Source: CAZTDU01 sp964617355 (GTDB lineage Bacteria > Pseudomonadota > Gammaproteobacteria > Burkholderiales > SG8-39). From it: 64,000 nt of DNA. The DNA lies in NCBI GenBank assembly GCA_964617355.1, contig CAZTXP010000006.1, positions 13,465-77,464 of the forward strand, written 5' to 3'. A program made the position numbers and the translations under genes. The notes under the pieces were generated by a model. It saw only the letters and a program-made list of their open reading frames with translations, did not search any database and was not told the DNA's origin. Below are positions 16,563 through 25,238 of the stretch, in pieces (within the stretch, counting starts at the first letter, position 1; each line of letters opens with the position of its first letter).

Positions 16563-17555
16563 ATGGACAGGCACGAAGATCTGCGTTGGGACGCCGACCT
16601 GCGGCTCTTCAGCGGCGCGATGATGCTGCGCTGGACCGCGGCGGTCGCGGTCACGCTGCTGGTGATGGCGCTCATCATGGGCGTCGCGCTGGTGCCGGGC
16701 GAGGGCTGGAAGGTCTTCTTCCGCATGCTGCCGCTGTTCGCCGCGGTGGCGGGCGGGCTGTGGCTCCTGGGCGTGCTGGTGATGGCAGTGGTGTTCCGTG
16801 GCCGCTATGCCGTGCGCTACACGCTCTCCGACACCGGCATCCGGCTCGAGACGCGCAGCAAGGCGGCAAAGTTCGCGAATCGCGCCGTGGTGGTGGCGGG
16901 CGTGCTCGCGGGCAAGCCCGGTGCCGTCGGCTCGGGGCTGATCGCCCAGTCGCAGGAGACGCAGGAGGTGCGCTGGGGCGGGCCGCTGCGCGTCGAGGCG
17001 AGCGACGCCGACCACGTGGTCACGCTGAGGGGGCCGTGGCGCCCGCTGATGGTCGTGCAGTGCACCGCCGGGAACTACCGGGACGTGCTCGCGCGCGTGC
17101 GCGCCGGGGTCGAGGGGCGGCGCAAGGATCCGGCCTCCGCTGCGCGCAAGTCGCCGCTGCCGCGCTACCTGCTGCGCACCGCGGGCGTGGCGATCGCGCG
17201 CGTGCCGCTGTTCGCCGTCGCGGACGAATACCGCCTCGATCTCTTCGTGCCGATCCTCGTGCTGTGCTTCGCACTCGCCACGGTGTGGATGGTGCCGATC
17301 CTCGGCTGGGTGGTGCTCGGCGGGCTCGCGCTCTTCGCGGGGCAGCTCGTGATGGCGCTCTCCGGCACGCGCACGTCGTTCTTCCGCCCCGGGACGAGCT
17401 ATCGCGCCTACGAGATGCTCTCGGGCGACGACTGGGCGCTGCTCGCGCTGTTCGCCGCCGGCGCCGCATGGCTCGCGTGGCTCAGCATTTCGGGACTGCG
17501 CGGACGCATCCGCTCGGCGTTCGCGGCCGACATGGACGACATGGACGGGGCCTGA
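16563..17555 (+). CDS. Hypothetical integral membrane protein
   Basis: A 330-residue protein of unknown function. It has two N-terminal membrane helices (about 22-45 and 52-75), a soluble middle part (about 80-190) with YTLSDTGIRLETRSKAAKFANRAVVVAGVLAGKPG and a WGGPLRVEASDADHVVTLRGPW strand-rich segment that resembles the PH-like part of bacterial DUF-type membrane proteins, then two more helices (about 230-260) and one near the C-terminus before an acidic tail. ATG 16563 was taken as start; an upstream extension overlaps the SDR gene in another frame and looks non-coding. No neighbour suggests a role. Confidence 0.75.
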   Translation: MDRHEDLRWDADLRLFSGAMMLRWTAAVAVTLLVMALIMGVALVPGEGWKVFFRMLPLFAAVAGGLWLLGVLVMAVVFRGRYAVRYTLSDTGIRLETRSKAAKFANRAVVVAGVLAGKPGAVGSGLIAQSQETQEVRWGGPLRVEASDADHVVTLRGPWRPLMVVQCTAGNYRDVLARVRAGVEGRRKDPASAARKSPLPRYLLRTAGVAIARVPLFAVADEYRLDLFVPILVLCFALATVWMVPILGWVVLGGLALFAGQLVMALSGTRTSFFRPGTSYRAYEMLSGDDWALLALFAAGAAWLAWLSISGLRGRIRSAFAADMDDMDGA

Positions 17556-17582
17556 GCGCGCTCGCCCTTGGGCCCCGCTCGC

Positions 17583-18695
17583 CTAGTCGCCCGGCTGCAG
17601 GCGGTGGAAGGCGTTCACGCCCGCCGCCTCTCGCAGTTCCGGCAGGTCCTGCCCGCCCGACGCGGTCTCGAACGGGATGCCGATCGCGTCCGCGACGCGC
17701 ACGAAGCCGTGGAAGGCGCCCGCGACGGCCGCGGCGTCGACGAAGCCCGCGTCGCCGAGCGCGGCGCGCAGTTCCCGCCGCAGCCGCGGCAGCTGCTCGC
17801 GGTCGTCGGCGTAGACCGCATCGGCGAACGCGCCGAGGAGCGCCGCGTGCGGCACGCCGAAGTCCTCGCCGTAGCCTTCCGCGACGGCGCGCAGGTCCGC
17901 CGTCTTGCCTTGCGTTTGCATGCTCTCACGGAGCATGTAGGCGTGTGCCGTCGTTCAGTACGGGCACTGGTGCAGCCCGGCGATGCGGGCCGCGACCACC
18001 TCGATCTGCGCGCGCAGCAGCGCGCGGATCGATTTTCCGAACTGCCAGACTTCGCTCGAGGGCAGGTAGTGCGTGAGCGCGATGCCCCAGTAGTCGCGCA
18101 GCGCCTGCGGCACGCTGGAGAGCGCGCGGTAGATGTAGCCCGCCTTCGGGCTCGGGTACATCGGGCCGTCGGCGGGCACCGCGTCCTCCGGCTCGACGAT
18201 CGGCAGCCACGCCGCCTTCTTGCGCGCACCGGGCGGGCGATAGCGCGTCGGCTCGCCGGGGAGCGGCGCGGGCAGCGTACGCTCGACCGCGCCGAGCGCG
18301 CGCGCGGTGGCGTCCATCATCATCACCATCGCCACCACGCCGACGATCTCGACGTACTCGCCTTCGCTCACGCCGAGCGCGAGCACGCCCGCGACCCAGC
18401 GCTCCGAGAGCCGACCCGGATCGGAGGTCGCGCGGTGCACGAGCTCGACGCGCGCCGCGCCCAGCGTGCCCTCGGTTTCGTGCGCGCCGTCGACCGCGTT
18501 CGGCGACAGCGCCTCGCGGATGCGCGCGCAATGCGCGCAGCGCCGCGCGTGGCGCACCTCGGCGGCGACGGCGACGCGCTCGGCGCCCGTGAGCCACGTT
18601 CCCGCGCTCGCGATGGCGCGCCACGCGGCTTCCTCGGACTCGACGAGGTCGGCGCGCACTTCGACCCCGGCACCTGACAGCGACAGCGGATTCAT
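17583..18695 (-). CDS. Candidate selenoprotein: AhpD-like (CxxU) alkylhydroperoxidase/CMD-fold protein, in-frame TGA at 17955-17957
   Basis: Read through one in-frame TGA, this gives a single 370-residue protein. Before the TGA is QIEVVAARIAGLHQCPY and after it TTAHAYMLRESM, which together form the AhpD active-site pattern E-x11-C-x2-(C)-x3-H (Glu232, Cys244, position 247, His251) with the second, resolving or peroxidatic Cys encoded as TGA. Both sides are in the same frame and the second half continues as a normal helical CMD-like domain (AGFVDAAAVAGAFHGFVRVADAIGIPF). A perfect 7-bp hairpin follows the TGA (listed separately), fitting a bacterial SECIS. A further CxxC (CAHC, residues 53-56) lies in the N-terminal half. 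GGGAGG precedes ATG 18695. Alternatives are a genuine stop with a truncated 246-residue product, or a nonsense mutation; neither explains the hairpin or the intact downstream frame. selA, selB and tRNA-Sec are not in the window. Confidence 0.75.
17919..17937 (-). promoter_or_regulatory. Putative bacterial SECIS hairpin
   Basis: On the minus-strand message, 17 nt after the TGA at 17955-17957, CATGCTC and GAGCATG form a perfect 7-bp stem closing the loop CGTGA. The loop begins 24 nt after the TGA and has G at its second position. Bacterial SECIS elements lie inside the coding sequence just after the UGA, with the apical loop about 16-37 nt away and a G among the first two loop bases, so this hairpin fits on all three points. 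It would bind SelB to direct selenocysteine insertion. Confidence 0.65.
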
Positions 18696-18786
18696 GATCG
18701 GGCCTCCCGTGCCGCCGATTCTGCATCAACGCGGCCCGCCCGCGGAACCGTGCGTCTCGCAGCGGGAAGGCGCTATCCTGCGTGCC

Positions 18787-19722
18787 ATGACGGCTCAGGA
18801 CTCCGGCGGCGGCGCATCGCCGCCCGTGCTCGCGGACCTCGGCGCCCGCGGCGCCGCGCTGATCCTCGATCTCGTCCTCGTCGTCGTGGCACTCGTGCTG
18901 GCCGCGCAGGCGGGCGCGGGCGAGGTCGCGAGGCCCGTCGTGCTCGGGCTCATGGTCCTCTATTTCGTCGCCCTGCCGCTCTCGCCGCTGCAGGGCACGC
19001 TCGGCAAGTGGATCTGCCGCATCCGCGTCTGCGACACGGCGGGCGAACGCTTGCGCTGGCGAGGTGCGCTGGTCCGGGGCGTGGCGACGATCGCGTGGCT
19101 GGCGCTGCCGGGCCTGTTCGGCGCGGCCGCCCGCAACGGCATGGCGATCGGCAATGCGATGCCGGGCATCCTCGTCGGCTTCCTGCTGCCATGGGCGGTC
19201 GCGGGTTTCCTGCCGCGCCGGCAGACGCTCTTCGACCTGCTCGCCGGCTCGATCGTCGTGCGGCGCGCCGCCGACCCGTCGGCGGTTGCGGGCCTCGTGC
19301 CCCCGCGGCCCGGCTGGCTGCGCGCCGGCGGCTTCGCGGTGTCGTGCCTGCTGGCCGGCGCGATGCTGTCGGCCGCGGTGGGCGCGTTCCAGGTGCACGA
19401 GCGGCGCGGCCGCGTGATGTACGCGATGGCGCAGACCGAACCCGTGCGCAAGCAGATCGAGGCGTTCCGCCTGCGCGAGGGGCGCTGGCCGACGCCGGCC
19501 GAGCTCGGCCTTGGGGAAACGGTGCGCTACCGCGACGGCGGCGGCTATCGCCTGGGCGCCGATGGCAGCGTCACCATCCGCTTCTCGGTGATCCGGGAAC
19601 TGAAGGATCGCGACATCGTGTTCCGGCCGGTGGCGTCGGACGACGGCCGGCGCATCGAATGGCGCTGCCGCGCCGATCCCGGGCTCGATCGCAGCTACGT
19701 TCCAGGTCCGTGCCGCGAGTGA
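18787..19722 (+). CDS. RDD family membrane protein with pilin-like C-terminal segment
   Basis: A 311-residue protein. The first half is an RDD domain: LGARGAALILDLVLVVVALVL (first helix with the R-D pair), PLQGTLGKWICRIRVCD and further helices up to about residue 165. A third membrane helix (about 180-202) is followed by a periplasmic segment (AQTEPVRKQIEAFRLREGRWPTPAELG) that resembles the C-terminal region of type IV pilin-like proteins, which often carry such a (K/R)xxIxxFxxxxGxWP pattern. ATG 18787 follows a short gap after the divergent AhpD-like gene. Function unknown; RDD proteins have been linked to transport. Confidence 0.8.
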   Translation: MTAQDSGGGASPPVLADLGARGAALILDLVLVVVALVLAAQAGAGEVARPVVLGLMVLYFVALPLSPLQGTLGKWICRIRVCDTAGERLRWRGALVRGVATIAWLALPGLFGAAARNGMAIGNAMPGILVGFLLPWAVAGFLPRRQTLFDLLAGSIVVRRAADPSAVAGLVPPRPGWLRAGGFAVSCLLAGAMLSAAVGAFQVHERRGRVMYAMAQTEPVRKQIEAFRLREGRWPTPAELGLGETVRYRDGGGYRLGADGSVTIRFSVIRELKDRDIVFRPVASDDGRRIEWRCRADPGLDRSYVPGPCRE

Positions 19723-19738
19723 TCGGTCCCGCGTCGCG

Positions 19739-20938
19739 CTAACCCGCCTGGCGCTCGACGGCGATGCGCTGGAAGCGAGAGCGCAGCCCATGCAGCGCGA
19801 CAGCCGCGATGCCGACCAGCGCCGCGTACGCCATCCACGTTGCAGGCCAGCCGACGGCATCGCGCAGCGAGCCGCTGAGGAACAGCGCGCTGCCCATGCT
19901 GACCGACGACACCATCGACCAGCCGCCCTGGTAGGCGCCGCGTCGCCCCGGTGGCGCGAGGCGACCGACGGCCGCGGGCATCGCGGAACTGAAGACCAGC
20001 TCCGCGAAGCTGAACACCACGGTGCCGGCGAGCAGCGCGATGGCCGGCGAGGGCACCAGCGCGTAGCAGGCTAGCGCCGCGGCGACCATCGCGCCGGTCG
20101 CGCCGAGGTGGCGGAACGGGCCGCCCGATTCGATTCGCGCCGCGACGGGCACCGCGAGCAGCGCCACGATGATGCTGTTGCCGCCGAGCACCAGCCCGAT
20201 GTAGCCCTCGCCGAGGCCGAGGTCGGCGCCGAAGATCGGCGAGGCCGAGATCACTAGGCCGACGGCGAGCGGGAACACGAAGCCGAGCGCGGAGAAGCCG
20301 AGGAAGGCGCGGTCGCGGAACACCGCGAGCGTCGACGCGGCGAGGTTCTCGTCCTCGTGGGGCCGGTCGGGCCTGGGCAGGTTGCGCAGCAGCGCGAGGT
20401 AGAGCAGCACGACGAGAGCGAAGCCGGCCGCGGTGCATGCCGCGAGCAGGCCGTAGCCGCGCTCGGCGACGTAGCCCGCGGGCATCACGCCGAGCGTGTA
20501 GGCGACGCTGACGCCGGTGTAGTTCACCGCGAGCACGGATTGCCGGCGCTCCTGCGGGACGAGGTCCATCAGCAGCGCGCCGGACACCGACCAGTTGATG
20601 CCGCCGACCGCGCCCATCGCGAGGCTCCAGGCGAAGAGCGACGCCGGCCCGTCGACCAGCAGGAACAGGGGCAGCACGGTCCCGGCGCCGGCCGCGCCGA
20701 AGACGAGCAGGGGCTTCCTGCCGATCCGGTCCGACAGCGCGCCGTACATCGGTGCGAGCAGGCCGCGCAGCAGGCTCTCGCACAGGTAGGCGAGGCCCAC
20801 CGTCGGCAGCGCGATGCCGGCGTCGCGCACGAAGTAGATGCCGAGGAACGTGACCAGGCTCATGCGCGCCGCCACGGACAGGAAGTTCCCCGCGACGACG
20901 ACCTTGGCCGCCCGCGGCAGCTCGGGCATGCCGAACAT
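19739..20938 (-). CDS. MFS transporter
   Basis: A 399-residue major facilitator superfamily protein with about 12 membrane helices. The loop between helices 2 and 3 carries the family motif (GALSDRIGRKPLLVFG, about residues 61-76), and LLMDLVPQERRQSVLAVNYTGVSVAYTLG fits helices 4-5. It begins 24 bases after the stop of the second iorA gene and is likely in the same operon, which suggests import or export of an aromatic or other organic acid related to that enzyme. It converges with the RDD gene, leaving 16 bases between stops. Confidence 0.9.
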   Translation of the reverse strand: MFGMPELPRAAKVVVAGNFLSVAARMSLVTFLGIYFVRDAGIALPTVGLAYLCESLLRGLLAPMYGALSDRIGRKPLLVFGAAGAGTVLPLFLLVDGPASLFAWSLAMGAVGGINWSVSGALLMDLVPQERRQSVLAVNYTGVSVAYTLGVMPAGYVAERGYGLLAACTAAGFALVVLLYLALLRNLPRPDRPHEDENLAASTLAVFRDRAFLGFSALGFVFPLAVGLVISASPIFGADLGLGEGYIGLVLGGNSIIVALLAVPVAARIESGGPFRHLGATGAMVAAALACYALVPSPAIALLAGTVVFSFAELVFSSAMPAAVGRLAPPGRRGAYQGGWSMVSSVSMGSALFLSGSLRDAVGWPATWMAYAALVGIAAVALHGLRSRFQRIAVERQAG

Positions 20939-20962
20939 GGGAGCGGTCTCGCCCGGGCCGGC

Positions 20963-23068
20963 TCAGGCCGGCACGAGCATCCGGCGCAGCCCGGCGACGA
21001 AGCGGTCCCACGCCGACGGGTTCTGCACCACCTCGGCGCGATAGAACGACGGGCACAGCGTCGCGGCGTGGGCGTTCTCGCCGCAGAGGCCGCAGCCCAC
21101 GCAGCCGTCGATGACCGTGGCGACCGGGTCGCGGCGCAATGGATCGGGGTTGTCCTTCACCGTGAGCGTCGGGCAGCCCGAGAGGCGGATGCACGAGTGG
21201 TCCCCGGTGCAGGTGTCCTCGTCCACGCCGTACTTCACGCGCACCACGCGTTCGCCCTTCGCCATCGCCTGCGCGACCACGGGCTTCAACTTCCTCTGCC
21301 GCTCCAGCTGGCACTCGCCCTCGGCGACGATGACCTTCAGGCCCTGGTACTCCGAGCCCATCGCATCCTTCATCGCCTGCTTCATCTCGGACACGTGGTA
21401 GGTGTGCACGGTGCGCATCCAGCCCACGCCGACGCCGCGCAGCGCACGCTCGATGCCCATGTCGGGCGCCTTGTGGTCGCTGTGCTGCGGCGACGAGGGC
21501 AGCTCCTGCGTGCCGGTGGCCGAGCTGTAGCCGTTCTTCATGACGACGAGGATGCCGTCGTCCTTGTTGAACACCGCGTTGGCGACGCCGGTGGTGAGGC
21601 CGTTGTGCCAGAAGCCGCCGTCGCCCATGATCGTGAAGGTGCGGCGGGAGAACATCGGGTTCACCGCCGAGTTCGACGCGAGGCCGAGGCCGTAGCCGAG
21701 CACCGTGTTGCCGATGTTGAACGGCGGCAGGGACGAGAAGAGGTGGCAGCCGATGTCCGCCGACACGTGCACGCGCGAACCGATCTCCTGCTCTACCAGC
21801 CGCATCGCCGCGAACACCGGGCGCTCCGGACAGCCGACGCAGAAGCCGGGCGGGCGCACGGGCAGGCCGGCGCCGAGGAGTTGCGCGGCCTTCTTCTTCG
21901 GCGCGACCAGCGCGTCGAGCTTCGACGTTTCACCGAGAAACCCGGCGACGCCGCGCAGCACCGTCTCGCCGGTGTACTCGCCCGCGAGCGGCAGCACGCT
22001 GGTCTCGGGCTTGCCGGTGGCCTTGCCGTAGAGCACGGTGCCATTGACGTCGGCGCGGTGGAGCATGGCGACGATTGCGTCCTCGAGGAACGCGGGCTGG
22101 CCTTCCTCGACCAGCAGCACCTTCGACTTGCCGGCGCAGAACGCGACCACCTCTTCGGGCACCAGCGGGTAGGTCACGTTCATGCAGTAGATCGGGATGC
22201 GGCTCTGGCCGAACGCGTCCGCGTAGCCGAGCTGCTGCAGCGAGCGGATGACGACGTTGTACATGCCGCCCTGGCAGAGGATGCCGAGGTCCTTCAGCTC
22301 GCCGTCGAAGACTTCGTTGAGCCGGTGCTCGCGGATGTACTTCACCGCCTCGGGCCAGCGCACGTCGATCTTGTGCTTTTCCTGCGCGTAGGTCGACGGC
22401 GGCAGGCAGATCTTGCCGTAGTCGAACTCCGGGTTCGCGAGCGCCGCCCTGCGCGACACCAGCGGCGCGCGGTTCTTCTTCGTCGGGAATGCGCCGGTGA
22501 CGTGGCAGGCGCGGATGCGCAGCTCGAGCAGCACCGGCGTGTTCGACACCTCCGAGAGCTCGAAGCCCTGCTCGACCATTTTCACGATGGTCGGCAGGTT
22601 GGGGCGCGGGTCCAGCAGCCACATCTGCGACTTCATCGCGAACGCGTGGCTGCGCTCCTGGATGATCGACGAGCCCTCGCCGTAGTCCTCGCCGAGGACG
22701 ATCAGCGCGCCGCCCTTGACGCCCGCCGAAGCGAGGTTCGACAGCGCGTCGGACGCGACGTTGGTGCCGACGGTGGACTTGAAGGTCACCGCGCCGCGCA
22801 TCGGGTAGTTGATCGACGCGCCGAGCATCGCCGCGGCGCCCGCCTCGTTGGCGTTGGTCTCGATGTGCACGCCGAGCTCGTCCATGATGTCGCGCGCGTC
22901 GTTCAGCACGTCCATCATGTGCGACACCGGCGCGCCCTGGTAGCCGCCGACGTACGACACGCCCGCCTGCAGCAGCGCCTTGGTCACCGCGAGGATGCCC
23001 TCGCCGTGGAAGACCTCGCCGTCCCCGAGCTTGAGTTTCTCGACTTCTTCCTTGAAGGAGCGTTCCAT
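20963..23068 (-). CDS. IorA-like 2-oxoacid:ferredoxin oxidoreductase alpha subunit, second copy without iorB
   Basis: A 701-residue paralogue of the IorA at 12492-14642: same start (MERSF), same ThDP motif (IMGDGGFWHNGL near residue 470) and a C-terminal ferredoxin domain nearly identical in protein (CTGDHSC...CVGCGLCGENAHAATLCP), although the codons differ at many third positions. The region before the ferredoxin domain is shorter than in the first copy. No iorB-like gene is next to it; downstream is an MFS transporter. It could share the IorB at 11044-12495 or work with another partner elsewhere. Confidence 0.9.
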   Translation of the reverse strand: MERSFKEEVEKLKLGDGEVFHGEGILAVTKALLQAGVSYVGGYQGAPVSHMMDVLNDARDIMDELGVHIETNANEAGAAAMLGASINYPMRGAVTFKSTVGTNVASDALSNLASAGVKGGALIVLGEDYGEGSSIIQERSHAFAMKSQMWLLDPRPNLPTIVKMVEQGFELSEVSNTPVLLELRIRACHVTGAFPTKKNRAPLVSRRAALANPEFDYGKICLPPSTYAQEKHKIDVRWPEAVKYIREHRLNEVFDGELKDLGILCQGGMYNVVIRSLQQLGYADAFGQSRIPIYCMNVTYPLVPEEVVAFCAGKSKVLLVEEGQPAFLEDAIVAMLHRADVNGTVLYGKATGKPETSVLPLAGEYTGETVLRGVAGFLGETSKLDALVAPKKKAAQLLGAGLPVRPPGFCVGCPERPVFAAMRLVEQEIGSRVHVSADIGCHLFSSLPPFNIGNTVLGYGLGLASNSAVNPMFSRRTFTIMGDGGFWHNGLTTGVANAVFNKDDGILVVMKNGYSSATGTQELPSSPQHSDHKAPDMGIERALRGVGVGWMRTVHTYHVSEMKQAMKDAMGSEYQGLKVIVAEGECQLERQRKLKPVVAQAMAKGERVVRVKYGVDEDTCTGDHSCIRLSGCPTLTVKDNPDPLRRDPVATVIDGCVGCGLCGENAHAATLCPSFYRAEVVQNPSAWDRFVAGLRRMLVPA

Positions 23069-23145
23069 CGTGTCGTCGCCTCGCGCTGGAATTATCGCCC
23101 AAACCGGGCAGAATCCCGGGGCATCGTTCGACCGCGAGGAATCCG

Positions 23146-24294
23146 ATGGAACCTGTCGACCCGCTGCGCAAGGCCACCGCCGTATTCCGGCAGGAGGGTT
23201 CGCTGGAGAGCGGGCGCGGCAAGATCACCGGCATCGTCGCTTTCGCGCTCGCGTGGTTGTGCCTGCTGGGCGTGCTCGCGTTCCACTTCCCGGAGTACAT
23301 GACCACGCCGGAGTTGCGGAAAAAGTACTCGGTCGACCTGCTGCGGCAGGTGATGCTCGGGGCGATGATCGTCGCCGGCGGCATCGGCGTGGCCAACCTG
23401 CTGCTGCGCCGCAACCGCTGGCTGAACGGCACCGCGGTGCTGCTGGTCGCGCTCACCGTGGCGCTCGGCGGGCACCAGGTGCCGGTGGGCGACTTCCCGG
23501 ACCACACGCCCTACATCGGCCTCGACTGGTTCATCCTCGACCTGCTCGGCTCGACGATGATCTTCATCCTGATCGAGAAGGCGTTCCCGATCTACGAGCA
23601 GGCGGTGTTCCGGCCCGGATGGCAGACCGACTTCACGCACTTCGCGGTCAACCACTTCATCGTCGGGCTGGTGCTGCTGGTGGTGAACTTCCTCGTGCAC
23701 CGGTTCGTGTCGTTCGTGGCCTATGCGCCGCTGCAGGCGTGGATCGCCGCGCTGCCCTACCTCGCGCAACTCTTCCTGATCGTGCTCGCCGCCGACTTCG
23801 TGCAGTACTGGGCGCATCGCGCGTACCACGAGGTGCCGTTCCTCTGGCGCTTCCACGCGGTGCATCACAGCGCCAAGTACATGGACTGGATGGCCGGCTC
23901 GCGCCAGCACATGCTGGAACTGGTCGCCACGCGCGTCGCGGTGCTCGGCGCGATCTACGCGCTCGGTTTCTCGAAGGAGGCGATGGACGCCTACATCCTC
24001 ATCGTCGGCTTCCAGGCGGTGTTCAACCACGCCAACGTGCGCCTGCCCGCCGCGTTCGGCAAGGCGCCGTTGAAGTACCTCGTGGTGACGCCGGACTTCC
24101 ACCACTGGCACCACAGCTCGGAGCAGGAGGCGCTCGACCGCAACTACGCGGCGCACTTCGCGTTCCTCGACTATCTCTTCGGCACCGCGGTGAAGTCCGA
24201 TCGCCGCTTCCCGGAGAAATACGGCGTGCTCGGCGACTACATGCCCGAGGGCTTCCTGAAGCAGCAGGCCTTCCCGTTCACCTGGAAGGGCTAG
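23146..24294 (+). CDS. Sterol desaturase / fatty acid hydroxylase family protein
   Basis: A 382-residue membrane di-iron oxygenase. The histidine clusters of the family are HRAYH (224-228), HAVHH (237-241) and DFHHWHHSSE near residue 325. About six hydrophobic segments precede and surround them (for example 29-46, 68-86, 96-108, 170-190). Such enzymes hydroxylate or desaturate lipids using O2 and an electron donor. No lipid genes adjoin. It is divergent from the second iorA (77-base gap) and converges with an SDR gene 6 bases away. Confidence 0.9.
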   Translation: MEPVDPLRKATAVFRQEGSLESGRGKITGIVAFALAWLCLLGVLAFHFPEYMTTPELRKKYSVDLLRQVMLGAMIVAGGIGVANLLLRRNRWLNGTAVLLVALTVALGGHQVPVGDFPDHTPYIGLDWFILDLLGSTMIFILIEKAFPIYEQAVFRPGWQTDFTHFAVNHFIVGLVLLVVNFLVHRFVSFVAYAPLQAWIAALPYLAQLFLIVLAADFVQYWAHRAYHEVPFLWRFHAVHHSAKYMDWMAGSRQHMLELVATRVAVLGAIYALGFSKEAMDAYILIVGFQAVFNHANVRLPAAFGKAPLKYLVVTPDFHHWHHSSEQEALDRNYAAHFAFLDYLFGTAVKSDRRFPEKYGVLGDYMPEGFLKQQAFPFTWKG

Positions 24295-24300
24295 CCGGGC

Positions 24301-25080
24301 TCAACCGCTCGTGAGGTGGATGCCGAAATCGAGGTCGAGCAGCTGGCCGGTCATCATGCCGGCGCTGGTCACCAGCCACCAGACGGATTCCGCGACTTCG
24401 TCGGGCTTGCCGAGGCGCTTGAGCGGCGAGATGTCGATCTGGCGCTGCGCGCGGTCGGCGAACGACTCCGGCGCGAGGCGCTCGACGAAGCCGCCCTCGA
24501 CCAGTGCCGGGCACACTGCATTCACGCGGACCTCGGGCGCGAGCACCTTCGCGAGCGTCAGCGTCAGCGTGTTCGACGCGCCCTTCGAGGCCGCATAGGC
24601 GATCGACGAGCCTCCGCCCGCCTTGCCGGCGCGCGAAGTGATGTTGACGATGGCGCCGTCGCCGGTGGCCTTCAGGTGCGGCGCGGCGGCGCGCGACATC
24701 TGGAACACGCCGATGGTATTCACCGCGTAGATGCGCTGGAAGTCCTCGGCGTCCAGGCCGTGCAGGTCGGCGAGCGGCACCATCTTGCTGATGCCCGCGG
24801 CGTTGACGAGGGCGTCCAGGCGCCCGAACACGCCGACCGCCTGCTCGACCAGGCCGACGCAGTCCGGGTCGCGCGAGACGTCGCCTTCGAGCACGATCGC
24901 CTTCTGCCCCTCGGCGGTGGCGCCCGCGGCGATCTCTCGCGCGCGCTCGCGCTGCGAGGCGTCCAGGCAGTTGATGGCGACGTGCCAGCCCTCCTTGACG
25001 AAGCGGCGCGCGCAGGCGGCGCCGATGCCGGTGGCGGCGCCAGTGACGAGGACGGCGCGGCGGGGCTTGCTCGAGGGCAT
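24301..25080 (-). CDS. Short-chain dehydrogenase/reductase (FabG-like)
   Basis: A 259-residue classical SDR with an intact active site: TGAATGIG cofactor motif (about 13-20), NAAG (about 92), the catalytic Ser in NITSRAG, and YAASK with catalytic Tyr and Lys. The C-terminal MMTGQLLDLDFGIHLTSG replaces the usual GG-ending tail. The start MPSSKPRR at 25080 was chosen because the 57 codons upstream in frame lack SDR features. It is divergent from the DctP-led operon at 25239. Substrate unknown. Confidence 0.88.
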   Translation of the reverse strand: MPSSKPRRAVLVTGAATGIGAACARRFVKEGWHVAINCLDASQRERAREIAAGATAEGQKAIVLEGDVSRDPDCVGLVEQAVGVFGRLDALVNAAGISKMVPLADLHGLDAEDFQRIYAVNTIGVFQMSRAAAPHLKATGDGAIVNITSRAGKAGGGSSIAYAASKGASNTLTLTLAKVLAPEVRVNAVCPALVEGGFVERLAPESFADRAQRQIDISPLKRLGKPDEVAESVWWLVTSAGMMTGQLLDLDFGIHLTSG

Positions 25081-25171
25081 GGGTCGTGCTCCTGCACAGG
25101 GAACGGGGGCACCGATTGCACCACGAAAGGGCAGCGGGTCGCAGCGCAGTGTGTCGACGTGCGAAAGGATC

Positions 25172-25200
25172 TTGCCAAGCGCGGCCGCGTGCCTTCCAAT
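25172..25200 (+). promoter_or_regulatory. Possible sigma-70-type promoter for the DctP operon
   Basis: TTGCCA (25172-25177) and TCCAAT (25195-25200) are separated by 17 bases, with five and four matches to the -35 and -10 consensus. The pair lies in the 158-base divergent gap and points to the DctP gene, with a leader of about 30 bases. The match is modest and was found by eye. Confidence 0.3.
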
Positions 25201-25238
25201 CGGGCTTTCGCCCAAAACAATCCTCCAGGGAGTCCCAG

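Noticed and set aside
17583..17936. A separate small gene of 117 codons after the AhpD-like frame
   Set aside because: It has no ribosome site, its ATG lies within the SECIS-like hairpin, it is in the same frame as the upstream gene, and it completes the AhpD motif, so it is better read as the second half of one selenoprotein.
20357..23302. A 981-codon open frame on the plus strand opposite iorA and the MFS gene
   Set aside because: It is rich in Arg, His and Ala, has no family motif and is fully antisense to two well-supported genes. Long antisense frames like this are common in high-GC coding DNA. The same reasoning was applied to other long shadows, such as 12522-14726 plus, 7454-9835 minus and 35211-37295 plus.
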